A stretch of 64,000 nt of DNA from Xanthobacteraceae bacterium 501b (GTDB taxonomy: Bacteria > Pseudomonadota > Alphaproteobacteria > Rhizobiales > Xanthobacteraceae). The notes under the pieces are model-generated. The model was not told the DNA's origin. It worked only from the letters and a program-made list of their open reading frames with translations, and ran no database searches. The stretch covers positions 3,906,001 through 3,970,000 of the forward strand of contig KB899087.1 of NCBI GenBank assembly GCA_000378025.1, given 5' to 3'. The translations under genes and the position numbers were made by a program. The stretch's first letter is position 1. Each line of letters begins with the position of its first letter. Below, in pieces: positions 44,269 to 52,909 of this stretch.

Positions 44269-44948
44269 CGACGGGCGATCCGCCCGCCGGTCTGCGGCTT
44301 GGCGTCGGCGTCGCGCAGATAGAGCGGCTTGGGTTCGGAGCGGGCGGGGTCGGCGACGCTGGCGATGCGCGCCAGCCAGACCGGGTCCGGCGTCGCGGTG
44401 GCCCGCACCTCGACCGGCGGCTGCGCGCCCATCGGCCAGGTGTCGGCGAGCAGGCCGGCGCCGGAGCCCACCAGCCGCACCGGCCCGTTGGCGACCGAGC
44501 GGGCGGCGTCCTTCACGCTCATCACGCGGGGGCTCACCAGCACCCGGCCGGCCGGGCCGATCATCTGCAGATAGACATTGCCGTGGCGGGCGTCGATGGC
44601 GGCGGCCACCGGCACCGCATCGTCGCGCGCCAGCAGCGGCGCCGCCAGCACGGTCAGCGTCGGCAGGCCGAGAACCGGCTTGCCGGTGGCAAGGCCGAAG
44701 CCGCGCGCGGCGGAGATGCCGACCCGCAGCCCGGTGAAGCTGCCGGGACCGACCGTGACGGCAAAAAGGTCGATGGCTGAGAACTCCGCCCCGCCGGCGG
44801 CCATCACCCGCTCCACCATCGGGATCAGCGATTCGGCATGGCCGCGCGCCATGACGACATGCTCCACCGCCCGGGTCTGGTCGGTATCCATGTCGTGCAG
44901 GGCCGCCGAACAGGCCTCCAGCGCGGTGTCGATGGCAAGAATCAGCAT
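44265..44948 (-). CDS. tsaB: tRNA threonylcarbamoyladenosine biosynthesis protein TsaB
   Basis: TsaB is the non-catalytic partner of TsaD in making t6A37 in tRNA. The 227-residue ASKHA-fold protein has LAIDTALEACSAAL, GHAESLIPMVERVM and the VGPGSFTGLRVGISAARG block. I use ATG 44948 (MLILAIDTA); a TTG nine bases upstream is possible and neither has a strong Shine-Dalgarno. It is coupled to rimI and lies after nfu. Confidence 0.94.
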   Translation of the reverse strand: MLILAIDTALEACSAALHDMDTDQTRAVEHVVMARGHAESLIPMVERVMAAGGAEFSAIDLFAVTVGPGSFTGLRVGISAARGFGLATGKPVLGLPTLTVLAAPLLARDDAVPVAAAIDARHGNVYLQMIGPAGRVLVSPRVMSVKDAARSVANGPVRLVGSGAGLLADTWPMGAQPPVEVRATATPDPVWLARIASVADPARSEPKPLYLRDADAKPQTGGRIARR

Positions 44949-45051
44949 GGGCGACAATCAGCAGGGCCAGAATCAGCAGGGGCGATCATGCGCCCACCAT
45001 GCTCATGGTCGCCTCAGATTGGAAAGCGGCCGGCCGTCGGACCGGGTCGCG

Positions 45052-45606
45052 TCAGACCGGACGCACCTCGACGACGTCGGGCACGAAATGGCGCAGCAGG
45101 TTCTCGATACCGTTCTTCAGCGTGGCGGTAGAGGACGGGCAGCCGGCGCAGGAGCCCTTCATCGCCAGGAACACCACGCCGTCCTTGTAGCCGCGGAAGG
45201 TGATGTCGCCGCCATCATTGGCCACCGCCGGGCGCACGCGGGTGTCGATCAGCTCACGAATCGTGTCGACCAGCCCGGCATCCTTGGCCTCGAAAAAGGC
45301 GTCGTCGGCGGTGTGCTCATGGTCCTCGGGCAGGATCGGCTGGCCGGAGACGAAATGCTCCATGATGGCGCCGAGAATGGCGGGCTTGAGATGCGCCCAG
45401 TCACCCTGCGCCTTGGTCACGGTGACGAAATCCGAGCCGAAGAACACGCCGGTGACGCCGGGCACCTCGAACAGCCGCACCGCCAGCGGCGAGCGGGCGG
45501 CCTCATCGGCGTCGCGCGCCTCGAAGGTGCCGTCCCCGAGCACGGAACGGCCGGGCAGAAACTTCAGCGTGGCGGGATTGGGGGTGGCTTCGGTCTGGAT
45601 GAACAT
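45052..45606 (-). CDS. NifU-family iron-sulfur scaffold/carrier (Nfu)
   Basis: The 184-residue protein has an N-terminal Nfu domain (MFIQTEATPNPATLKFLPG) and a C-terminal NifU-like domain with the cluster-binding C-x2-C in MKGSCAGCPSSTATLKNG. It delivers Fe-S clusters to target enzymes; MiaB and radical SAM proteins nearby are possible clients. The gene lies between usp and tsaB, a conserved order in this order of bacteria. Confidence 0.95.
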   Translation of the reverse strand: MFIQTEATPNPATLKFLPGRSVLGDGTFEARDADEAARSPLAVRLFEVPGVTGVFFGSDFVTVTKAQGDWAHLKPAILGAIMEHFVSGQPILPEDHEHTADDAFFEAKDAGLVDTIRELIDTRVRPAVANDGGDITFRGYKDGVVFLAMKGSCAGCPSSTATLKNGIENLLRHFVPDVVEVRPV

Positions 45607-45742
45607 GTCGGTCTCCTTGCCAACCGGGGTTCAAGGCCGCGGCGACGGGGGAATTTCCACTTTAGATAAGCTCTGACCGGCGCGAGGGGAAGAGGCGGGA
45701 GACTCACCGCAACGCGACGCCGCCGCTCGGCCGCCCACCCGT

Positions 45743-46240
45743 TCACGCCAGCGCGTCGATCTCGCTGTCGGAGAGCGAACCCGGCACGAGCGTGATCGGA
45801 ACCGGCAGGCTCGCCCACATCCCCTTGGCCAGCGAGGCGATGAGCGGGCCGGGGCCTTCCTTGCCGGTTCCGGCGGCGAGCACGAGGATGGCGATGTCCT
45901 CGTCCTCCTCGATGATCTTTTGGATCTGCTCGGCGATGCCGCCCTCGCGCACGATCCGCTCGGGATCGATGCCGGAGATGCCCTGCGCCCGGGCGGAGAG
46001 CAGGTCGAGCCGAGCCTCCGCCTTGTCGGTCGCCTCCGCCCGCATCAGGTCGGCGACGCCGAGCCACTGGCTCGGCGCGTCCTCCAGCTGCAGCACGCTG
46101 AGCAGCACCACCCCGCCGCCAGTGCGCGCCGCCCGCCGCGCCGCGTAATAGAGCGCGCGGTCGCATTCCGGCGTGTCGTCCGCCAGCACGAGAAACTTGC
46201 GGCGGTGGCCGGGCTCATGGCTTTGGCGCCGGCGCGGCAT
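45743..46240 (-). CDS. Universal stress protein family protein
   Basis: The 165-residue protein starts with a short basic extension, then FLVLADDTPECDRALYYAARRAARTGGGVVLLSV, and has a C-terminal ILVLAAGTGKEGPGPLIASLAKG block that resembles the G-x2-G-x9-G ATP loop of UspA. Role in stress is general and not specified by the sequence. It is located between trpS and nfu, with 35 bases from trpS. Confidence 0.88.
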   Translation of the reverse strand: MPRRRQSHEPGHRRKFLVLADDTPECDRALYYAARRAARTGGGVVLLSVLQLEDAPSQWLGVADLMRAEATDKAEARLDLLSARAQGISGIDPERIVREGGIAEQIQKIIEEDEDIAILVLAAGTGKEGPGPLIASLAKGMWASLPVPITLVPGSLSDSEIDALA

Positions 46241-46275
46241 CGGCTCTCCCCCGACGGTCTATCCTGCGGACAAAG

Positions 46276-47307
46276 CTAGCGCACGAAGCCGACAATGTCC
46301 CGGACATTGGCCATGGTGGCGTCCGCCAGCACCCGGGCACGCGCCGCGCCGTCGCGCAGGATGGCGTCGATATGGTCCGGCTCGGCCACCAGCCGCTGCA
46401 TCTCTGCCCCGATCGGCCCGAGCTTGGCCACTGCGAGGTCGACCAGCGCCGCCTTGAAAGTGGAGAACTGGCCGCCGCCGAACTGGGTCAGCACCTCCTC
46501 CTTCGCCACCGCGCCGAGCGCGGCATAGATGCCGACAAGGTTCTCCGCCTCCGGCCGGCCCTTCAGCCCCTCGGCCTCGGAGGGCAGCGGCTCGGGGTCG
46601 GTCTTGGCCTTGCGGATCTTCGAGGCGATGAGGTCGGCATCGTCGGTGAGGTTGATGCGCGAGAGATCGGACGGGTCCGACTTCGACATCTTCTTGGCCC
46701 CGTCGCGCAGGCTCATTACCCGCGCCGCCGGCCCGCCGATCAGCGGCTCGGGCAGCGGGAAGAACGCCTCGCCCAGCCCGTTGGCGGCGATGGAGGGCCC
46801 GAAATCATTGTTGAACTTCTGCGCGATGTCGCGGGTCAGCTCCAGATGCTGCTTCTGGTCCTCGCCGACAGGCACATGGGTGGCGCGGTAGAGCAGGATG
46901 TCGGCGGCCATCAGGCTGGGATAGGCATAGAGGCCGACCGAGGCGTTCTCGCGGTCCTTGCCGGCCTTCTCCTTGAACTGGGTCATGCGGTTGAGCCAGC
47001 CGAGGCGCGCCACGCAGTTGAACACCCAGGCGAGTTCGGCATGGCCGGAAACCTGGCTCTGGTTGAACACGATGTGCTTGGTCGGGTCGATGCCCGAGGC
47101 GATGAAGGCGGCCGTGACCTCGCGGATCTGCCGCTTCAGGTCGGCCGGGTCCTGCCACACCGTGATGGCGTGCATGTCGACGACGCAATAGAGGCAGTCA
47201 TGGCTGTCCTGCAGCGCCACGAAGCGCTGGATGGCGCCGAGATAATTGCCGAGATGCAGGTTTCCGGTCGGCTGGACGCCGGAAAACACGAGCGGCTTGA
47301 ATTCCAT
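46276..47307 (-). CDS. trpS: Tryptophanyl-tRNA synthetase
   Basis: This 343-residue class I synthetase charges tRNA-Trp. It has the HIGH-like [14 protein letters not shown] (about residues 11-24) and the KMSKS loop [12 protein letters not shown]. The length is normal for the bacterial enzyme. It lies 125 bases downstream of murJ on the same strand. Confidence 0.97.
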   Translation of the reverse strand: MEFKPLVFSGVQPTGNLHLGNYLGAIQRFVALQDSHDCLYCVVDMHAITVWQDPADLKRQIREVTAAFIASGIDPTKHIVFNQSQVSGHAELAWVFNCVARLGWLNRMTQFKEKAGKDRENASVGLYAYPSLMAADILLYRATHVPVGEDQKQHLELTRDIAQKFNNDFGPSIAANGLGEAFFPLPEPLIGGPAARVMSLRDGAKKMSKSDPSDLSRINLTDDADLIASKIRKAKTDPEPLPSEAEGLKGRPEAENLVGIYAALGAVAKEEVLTQFGGGQFSTFKAALVDLAVAKLGPIGAEMQRLVAEPDHIDAILRDGAARARVLADATMANVRDIVGFVR

Positions 47308-47432
47308 GTCGGGACGTCCTGTGGTCTGCGCCCTGCCGTGCCGCGCCGTGCCGCGAGACTTGGCCCCGGCGCGGGGGCGCTATGGCACGCATGACCTTCA
47401 GGGGCAAGTTTCTTCCGGCGGCGGCGCACGCG

Positions 47433-48980
47433 CTATTTGCGCAAGCCCGCGCGCAGCGTGGCAAGGTCGGCGCCGCCCAGCACCAGCGCGAGCCCGGCAT
47501 AGGCCGCGCCCCCCAGCATGACGAGGCCGGCCAGCGCGGCGGCGGCGACAAGTCCGCCCTGCGCCAGCACACCCTCAAGCCCCTGTCGCGCCGCCATCAC
47601 CGCCGCCGCCATGGCGAGCGCGGCGACGACCAGCCGCGCCAGCCGGCGGCGCGAGGGCTTCGGCAACACGATAAGCCGCCGGCGGCCGAGGCCTGTTGCC
47701 AGCCCGGCGAGCGCCACCAGGCTGGAGGCCAGCACCCCCAGCGCCGGCCCCGCCATGCCGAGCGGACCGACGGCGGCAAAGCCGACCAGCGCCCCCACCG
47801 GCAGCACCACGAGGCTGCACAGGGTGACGAGACGAGACAGGCCCCGCGCGAAGGCGATGGCGATCAGCACCTTCTCCAGCGCCTGCGCCGGCAGGGTGAG
47901 CGCCAGCAAAGCGAGCGCGCTCGCGGTGAGTTCGCTGGCGGCCGCATCGAAGGCGCCGCGCTCGAACAGCACCACCACGATCGGGTGGGCCAGCACGGCA
48001 AGGCCGAGCGCCGCCGGCAGCGAGAGCGCCAGCGCCGCCGTGATGCCGCCCGCGCCAAGCCCGGTGTCGCCGATTCCGGCCTCGCCCTCCTCCCGCTCTC
48101 CCGCCAGCGCCGGCAGCAGCACCGCCCCGGCGCTGGCGCCGACCAGCCCGAGCGGCAGCTCGACGAGGCGCGTCGCATAAAACAGCGCCGCCACCCCGCC
48201 GCCAATGCCCGAGGCCGCTGCCGCGGCGATGAGAAAGCGCAGCTGCGGCAGGGCGGCGGCCAGCAGCGGCGTCGCCGAGCCGGCGAGCAGCGGCAGCGCC
48301 GCCTTTAGATCGGCGGGCGCAAGGGAAAGCCTGATAGAACCACGCGGCACGGCGGCTAGGTTCAGCACGAACTGGGTCAGCGCCCCCGCTACCGCTCCCG
48401 CCGCCAGCCAGGCGAGGGCGGCGGACACGCTGATCGTGTGCGCTCCAGCCAGCCACAGCAGCACGAGCAGCGCGATGACCGCGAGATTGGCGGCGGCCGG
48501 GGCCATGGCGGGCCGGGCGAAGCGTCCGGCCGCATTGGCGAAGGCAGCCAGCACCCCGGCGAGCAGGGCAAGCGGCAGGCACACCACCGCCAGCCGCCCG
48601 GCCAGCACCGCGCCTTCCGCCCGCGGACCATCCCCGGCAAAGCCCGGCGCCAGCACCGCCACCACGGCCGGCATGAAGAGGAAGAAAAGGCCCGCGAGCA
48701 CGAGCCCGGCCAGTGCGAACAGCACCAGCGTCGCGCCCGCCAGACGCCGGCGCGCGGCCTCGTCCTCCGCCCGCGCGAGGCCCGGCAGCAGCGCGGCGTT
48801 GAGCGCACCCTCGCCCAGCAGCCGGCGGGCGATCTGCGGCACGGCGAGGCCGGCGACGGAGGCATCCGCCACCACGCCGGTACCAAACAGCGCCGCCACC
48901 CCGGCGTCACGGGCAAAGCCGAGCACACGCGAGACGAGGGTAAGGAGAGCGACGGTGGAAGCGTGGCGGAGCAGGGCCAT
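47433..48980 (-). CDS. murJ: Lipid II flippase MurJ
   Basis: MurJ flips lipid II across the inner membrane for peptidoglycan synthesis. The 515-residue protein has about fourteen membrane helices and typical MurJ segments: LTLVSRVLGFARDAGVAALFG at the N-terminus, FNLVAVPRGSIRL-type loop and the RLVELPLGLVGASAGAVLLP stretch with conserved basic residues. It is the first gene of the long minus-strand core block; upstream lies a repeat-rich gap. Confidence 0.95.
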   Translation of the reverse strand: MALLRHASTVALLTLVSRVLGFARDAGVAALFGTGVVADASVAGLAVPQIARRLLGEGALNAALLPGLARAEDEAARRRLAGATLVLFALAGLVLAGLFFLFMPAVVAVLAPGFAGDGPRAEGAVLAGRLAVVCLPLALLAGVLAAFANAAGRFARPAMAPAAANLAVIALLVLLWLAGAHTISVSAALAWLAAGAVAGALTQFVLNLAAVPRGSIRLSLAPADLKAALPLLAGSATPLLAAALPQLRFLIAAAAASGIGGGVAALFYATRLVELPLGLVGASAGAVLLPALAGEREEGEAGIGDTGLGAGGITAALALSLPAALGLAVLAHPIVVVLFERGAFDAAASELTASALALLALTLPAQALEKVLIAIAFARGLSRLVTLCSLVVLPVGALVGFAAVGPLGMAGPALGVLASSLVALAGLATGLGRRRLIVLPKPSRRRLARLVVAALAMAAAVMAARQGLEGVLAQGGLVAAAALAGLVMLGGAAYAGLALVLGGADLATLRAGLRK

Positions 48981-49501
48981 CGGCTAGCCATAGCGCGGCG
49001 CGTGCAGGAAGGAAAAGCCGGATCGGCGTAGGGGTGCAGCTGCGCGCCCGCGCGCCACCTGCAGGCTGGGCCCGACTGGGCCACCGCCGGCTTCAGGTCT
49101 GGGTGGACTGGGTGGCCCGCTCCCCGGACCATGCCCCGGGATGAGCCGGCGGTAAGCGCCGCTCGCCTCCGGCACGCGCGCCGTCCTCCTGAGGTGCCGC
49201 CGCAGGCGGCCTCGAAGGATGGTTCTCGCATGCACACGATGCCTCGGCCCCGACGCGCCCTTCGCCGCCCCTCAGTCGCCTCCTTCGAGGCCCGCCCGAT
49301 GGCCGGGCAGCTCAGGATGACCTTGCCTGGAGACGGACGGGAGGCTCGGCCCGGCACCTCAGGATGACGCGGCTTGAAATCGAGCGACAAAGCCGGGCCG
49401 CGCTCCCTCGCACGCGGCGCCGTCATTGCGGTGGGGGCGCGCGTCTGCTACCGCGTCACCCGCCTTCGTCCCCGGCGAAACCCTGCGGAGAAAAGCCGTC
49501 C
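48981..49501. other. Repeat-containing intergenic region between murJ and adenosine kinase
   Basis: This 521-base gap separates divergent genes. No reading frame has convincing homology. The second half is filled by intergenic repeats described separately; the promoters of murJ and of the kinase must lie in the two ends. Confidence 0.6.
49185..49369. repeat. Second dispersed repeat family (CTGAGGTGCC type)
   Basis: Elements TCCTGAGGTGCC...GCCTCGAAGGAT (49187-49220), TCCTTCGAGGCCCG...CAGCTCAGGATGA (49281-49320) and GCACCTCAGGATGACG (about 49354-49369) are inverted relative to one another. Such hairpin-forming repeats are scattered through many Hyphomicrobiales genomes. Confidence 0.75.
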
Positions 49502-50500
49502 ATGACCGTCCCCCCGCTCGATGTGATCGGCTTCGGCAACGCCATTGTCGACGTGATCGCCCGCTCCGAAGAGGCCTTTCTCGACCGCCACGGCATGCGC
49601 AAGGGCGGCATGACGCTGATCGACGAGGAACGCGCCGAGACGGTCTATGGCGCCATGGGGCCGGGGGTCGAAATATCAGGCGGCTCGGCCGCCAACACCA
49701 TGGTCGGCATCGCCGCTCTGGGCGGCAAGGCCGGATTCATCGGCAAGGTGCGCGACGACGAGCTGGGCGGCATCTTCGCCCATGACATCCGCGCCGCCGG
49801 CGTCGCCTATGCCACACCGGCCGCGACCGCCGGCGCCGCGACCGCCCGCTGCCTCATCCTGGTGACGCCCGATGGCGAGCGCACCATGAATACCTATCTC
49901 GGCGCGGCGCAGGACCTTTCCCCCGCCGATGTCGACGAGGCGATGGTGGCGAGCGCCAAAGTCACCTATCTCGAAGGCTATCTCTGGGACCCACCGCCGG
50001 CCAAGGAAGCCTTCCTCAAGGCCGCCGGCATCGCCCACAAGGCCGGGCGCACGGTGTCGCTGACTCTCTCGGACGCCTTCTGCGTCGGGCGCTACCGGGC
50101 GGAGTTCCTGAAGCTCATCCGCGAGGGCACGGTCGATCTCGTCTTCGCCAATGAGGCGGAGCTGATGTCGCTCTACGAGACCGATTTCGACGCCGCGCTC
50201 GCCCAGCTGCGGCAGGACGCCCGGCATGGCGTCGTCACCCGCAGCGAGAAGGGCGCGCTGGCTGTGTCGGGAGACGGACTCGTGACGGTGCCGGCCTTCC
50301 CGGTGCCGAAGCTGATGGACACGACCGGGGCGGGCGACCTGTTCGCCGCCGGCTATCTCCACGGCTTCGCCAAGGGCTTAGGTGCCGAGGAATGCCTGCG
50401 GCTCGGTGCGCTCTGCGCGGCCGAGATCATCAGCCATATCGGCGCCCGTCCGGAGCGGTCGTTGAAGGACTATGCCGCGGAGAACGGCCTCGCCGTCTGA
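49502..50500 (+). CDS. PfkB-family adenosine kinase
   Basis: The 332-residue ribokinase-fold protein has GGSAANTMVGIAALGGKAGFIGKV (sugar-binding region, residues 59-82) and the catalytic DTTGAGDLFAAGYLHGF. The set VIGFGNAIVDVI and MKGGMTLID-like segment is typical of the alphaproteobacterial adenosine/guanosine kinase group; exact nucleoside is inferred. Start ATG 49502 gives the normal N-terminus. It is convergent with the DUF2076 gene. Confidence 0.88.
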   Translation: MTVPPLDVIGFGNAIVDVIARSEEAFLDRHGMRKGGMTLIDEERAETVYGAMGPGVEISGGSAANTMVGIAALGGKAGFIGKVRDDELGGIFAHDIRAAGVAYATPAATAGAATARCLILVTPDGERTMNTYLGAAQDLSPADVDEAMVASAKVTYLEGYLWDPPPAKEAFLKAAGIAHKAGRTVSLTLSDAFCVGRYRAEFLKLIREGTVDLVFANEAELMSLYETDFDAALAQLRQDARHGVVTRSEKGALAVSGDGLVTVPAFPVPKLMDTTGAGDLFAAGYLHGFAKGLGAEECLRLGALCAAEIISHIGARPERSLKDYAAENGLAV

Positions 50501-50516
50501 GCGCGGGCGCTACCGG

Positions 50517-50549
50517 CAAAAAAGAACAGGCCGGTGAGGGGCCGGCCTG
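50517..50549 (-). terminator. Intrinsic terminator of the DUF2076 transcript
   Basis: An 8-base-pair stem (50527-50534 with 50542-50549) is followed on the minus strand by TTCTTTTTTG (complement of 50517-50526). It ends the minus-strand unit that runs from the sigma factor to the DUF2076 gene, just beyond the adenosine kinase stop. Confidence 0.8.
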
Positions 50550-50565
50550 CTGGAGTTGGGAAGTG

Positions 50566-50587
50566 CCCCCTGCCCGAAGGCAGGGGG
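50566..50587. other. Perfect hairpin before the terminator
   Basis: CCCCCTGCC (50566-50574) pairs perfectly with GGCAGGGGG (50579-50587) around CGAA, lying between the DUF2076 stop and the terminator. It may protect the mRNA 3' end from exonucleases. Confidence 0.6.
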
Positions 50588-50614
50588 TCGATTGACGCGG
50601 GGGAGGTGGCGAGG

Positions 50615-51331
50615 TCAGAACTCGTCGCCGCCGCCGCCAAACCAGTCATCGCCGCCGCCGAAGAAGCCGCCATCATCGGCGCCGGCATCCGTCGGCTCGT
50701 CGGCCGCCGCCGGCTCGTCAGCCGGGGCATCCGCGGGGGCTTCCGCCGCTTTGGCCTCACCGCCGCCGAACATGCTGCCAATGGCGCTGCCGAGCAGCAC
50801 ACCGCCAGCGACGCCCATGGCGGTCTGCGCCGCGCCAGCAAGGAAGCCGCCGCCACCGCCGAAGCCCGGGCGCCCGAAGCCGCCCGGCTGCTGGGCGCCG
50901 GGTGCACCCATCGGCTGCCCGCCCTGCATGGACCCGGACTGCCAGGCCGGCGACGCGCCGGCCGGGATGGCGCCGCCGGCGCCGCCGGCACCGATGGCCC
51001 CGGCGCGCGGCATCGAGGGCACGGAGCCGCGACGCGCCGGCTGGCTGGAGCCGAACAGCCCGCCGAAGAGGCCGCCGCCCTGGGGCTGCTCGGCCGATTC
51101 CCGGGCCTGCTGCGCCTGCTGCTCCAGCGCCTCGATGCGGGCCTGCGCCTGCTGCAGGGCGTAGTCCTGCATGACGATGGTCTGCGCCATCAGGTAGGGC
51201 GCGGCCGGCTGCTGGGCGACGCGCTGGGCGATGAAGCCTTCCGCGTCCGCGTCGCGCGGGCCGGACTGGCGCTCGGCCTCGGCAAGCTTGGCGAAGAGGC
51301 CGTCAATGGCCTGTCGGTCCTGGTCGTTCAT
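50615..51331 (-). CDS. DUF2076 protein (periplasmic ligand-binding sensor-like)
   Basis: The 238-residue protein begins MNDQDRQAIDGLFAKLAEAERQSGPRDADAEGFI and has a coiled coil (DYALQQAQARIEALEQQAQQ), then a Gly-rich middle, a short hydrophobic segment FLAGAAQTAMGVAGGVLLGSAIGSMFGGG and an Asp/Gly-rich end with repeated DDxFFGGG motifs. This is the DUF2076 layout. The function is not known. It is 28 bases downstream of the Bax-inhibitor gene and probably in the same transcript. Confidence 0.8.
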   Translation of the reverse strand: MNDQDRQAIDGLFAKLAEAERQSGPRDADAEGFIAQRVAQQPAAPYLMAQTIVMQDYALQQAQARIEALEQQAQQARESAEQPQGGGLFGGLFGSSQPARRGSVPSMPRAGAIGAGGAGGAIPAGASPAWQSGSMQGGQPMGAPGAQQPGGFGRPGFGGGGGFLAGAAQTAMGVAGGVLLGSAIGSMFGGGEAKAAEAPADAPADEPAAADEPTDAGADDGGFFGGGDDWFGGGGDEF

Positions 51332-51359
51332 GGCTGGGTTCCCTTGGCGATTGCTCGCC

Positions 51360-52079
51360 TCACTCCCGCTCGCCGGTGAGATTCAGCAGAAGCTGGAAGA
51401 TGTTGACGAAGTTCAGATAGAGCGAGAAGGCGCCGAACACGGCGAGCTTCTGCTGCGATTCGGCGTCGAAATTGTCGGCGTACTGTTCCTTGATCGACTG
51501 GGTGTCCCAGGCGGTCAGGCCGACGAAGACGAGGATACCGACCACGGAGACGATGAACTGCAGCATCGTCGAGCCGAGGAAGATGTTGACCACGCTGGCG
51601 ATCACCACGCCGATCAGGCCCATGATCAGGAACGAGCCGAACTGCGAGAGGTCGCGCTTGGTGGTGTAGCCATAGAGGCTGGTGGCGCCGAACATGGTCG
51701 CGGCGATGAAGAAGGTGCGCGCGATCGAGGTGCCGGTGAACACCAGGAAGATGGACGCCATCGACAGGCCCATTACCGCGCAGAAGGCCCAGAACATGGT
51801 CTGCGCGCTGCTGGCCGACATGGACTGCATGCGGAACGAGAAGATCAGCACGAAGGCGAGCGGCGCCAGCATCACCACCCATTTCAGCGGGGTGGAGAAG
51901 ATCGGCACATAGAGCGCCGGCGTCGTGCCGACGATGAAGGCCACCGCGCCGGTCAGCACCAGGCCGAGGGCCATGTAGTTGTAGACCCGCAGCATGTGGC
52001 GGCGCAGGCCCTCGTCATAGACGGCTTGGTCGACACTGGCGGTGCGGGACCACTGGAAGCCGGAATTCGGCGTGTTCAT
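51360..52079 (-). CDS. Bax inhibitor-1/YccA family membrane protein (YbhL-like)
   Basis: The 239-residue protein has seven membrane helices and the family blocks DEGLRRHMLRVYNYMALGLVLTG and LTAWDTQSIKEQY with the conserved acidic pair region. Members of this TMBIM family act as calcium leak channels or membrane stress factors. It follows the anti-sigma gene by 29 bases with AGGAG before the start. The known ybhL leader RNA could not fit in that short gap. Confidence 0.9.
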   Translation of the reverse strand: MNTPNSGFQWSRTASVDQAVYDEGLRRHMLRVYNYMALGLVLTGAVAFIVGTTPALYVPIFSTPLKWVVMLAPLAFVLIFSFRMQSMSASSAQTMFWAFCAVMGLSMASIFLVFTGTSIARTFFIAATMFGATSLYGYTTKRDLSQFGSFLIMGLIGVVIASVVNIFLGSTMLQFIVSVVGILVFVGLTAWDTQSIKEQYADNFDAESQQKLAVFGAFSLYLNFVNIFQLLLNLTGERE

Positions 52080-52108
52080 GTCAGTCTCCTGATGAGAAGC
52101 ATCTGGGG

Positions 52109-52909
52109 TCAGTAGAGCGACCGGGCAAGGCGCGCGGCCGCCCGGTCGAGATCATGGGAATCGGCGGCCGGGCTCCGCTGCGCGACCAGCGCATAGGCGA
52201 CCTCACCGATCTGCCAATAGGCGGCGGTGAGGTCGTCCTGCGGCACGGTGGTGGCCGGCACCACGTCGAAGCCGCCCGGCCGCACCGCGAACAGCGAGGC
52301 GGTGCCGATCTCCCCCGCCTCGACGGTCATTTCCACGCTCGGGCCGAAGGTGGAGGGAAACACCTGCACGTCTTCCACCTTCCAGCCCTCCGGCAAAACA
52401 GGCATGACGATGGCGGTGGCGGAGAGAATCTCGGCCGGGTCGTACTGGCGTGTGCCCGGCTGCGAGGGCATGCCGGCGCGCACCAGGGCGGTGCGATGCG
52501 AGCGCACCGCGTCCTCCAGATACGCCGGGTTCAGCCCGGAGGCGACGACGCGGCTCACGCCGAAATGGCCGAACTGGGCATTGGCCATCCAGCCGGCGCC
52601 GACCAGCAGCGCCACCATCGCGGCTATGCGCAGCCGGCGGGTCCAGCGCGCGCGGGTGAGCGCGCCCTGAAGCCGCCGTGCCGCTTCCACCGTGGCGAGC
52701 CGGGCCGCCGCCGTGGAGGCCGCGCGCGGCGTCTCGGCGAGCGCCAGGCGCAATTCGTCGCGGATGCGCAGATCCCCCATCACCCGCGAGGCCGCCGCCG
52801 GATTGGCGCTGAGATAGGCCTCGACATCGATGCGGCGGGCGACGCTCAGCTGGTCGTCGACATAGGCCTGCAGGTCGTCGCTGGAGACGGGATCAACGGG
52901 ACGGTTCAT
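52109..52909 (-). CDS. Membrane anti-sigma factor
   Basis: The 266-residue protein has a cytoplasmic N-terminal anti-sigma domain (DDLQAYVDDQLSVARRIDVEAYLSANPAAASRV), lacking zinc Cys/His ligands, one membrane helix (about residues 96-112) and a large periplasmic domain. It overlaps the sigma factor gene by 17 bases, the typical sigma/anti-sigma arrangement, with AGGAGG before its ATG. The signal sensed outside is unknown. Confidence 0.87.
   Translation of the reverse strand: MNRPVDPVSSDDLQAYVDDQLSVARRIDVEAYLSANPAAASRVMGDLRIRDELRLALAETPRAASTAAARLATVEAARRLQGALTRARWTRRLRIAAMVALLVGAGWMANAQFGHFGVSRVVASGLNPAYLEDAVRSHRTALVRAGMPSQPGTRQYDPAEILSATAIVMPVLPEGWKVEDVQVFPSTFGPSVEMTVEAGEIGTASLFAVRPGGFDVVPATTVPQDDLTAAYWQIGEVAYALVAQRSPAADSHDLDRAAARLARSLY

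Noticed and set aside
51360-52109. ybhL leader RNA expected before the Bax-inhibitor-like gene
   Set aside because: Only 29 bases separate this gene from the anti-sigma gene, too short for the known leader.
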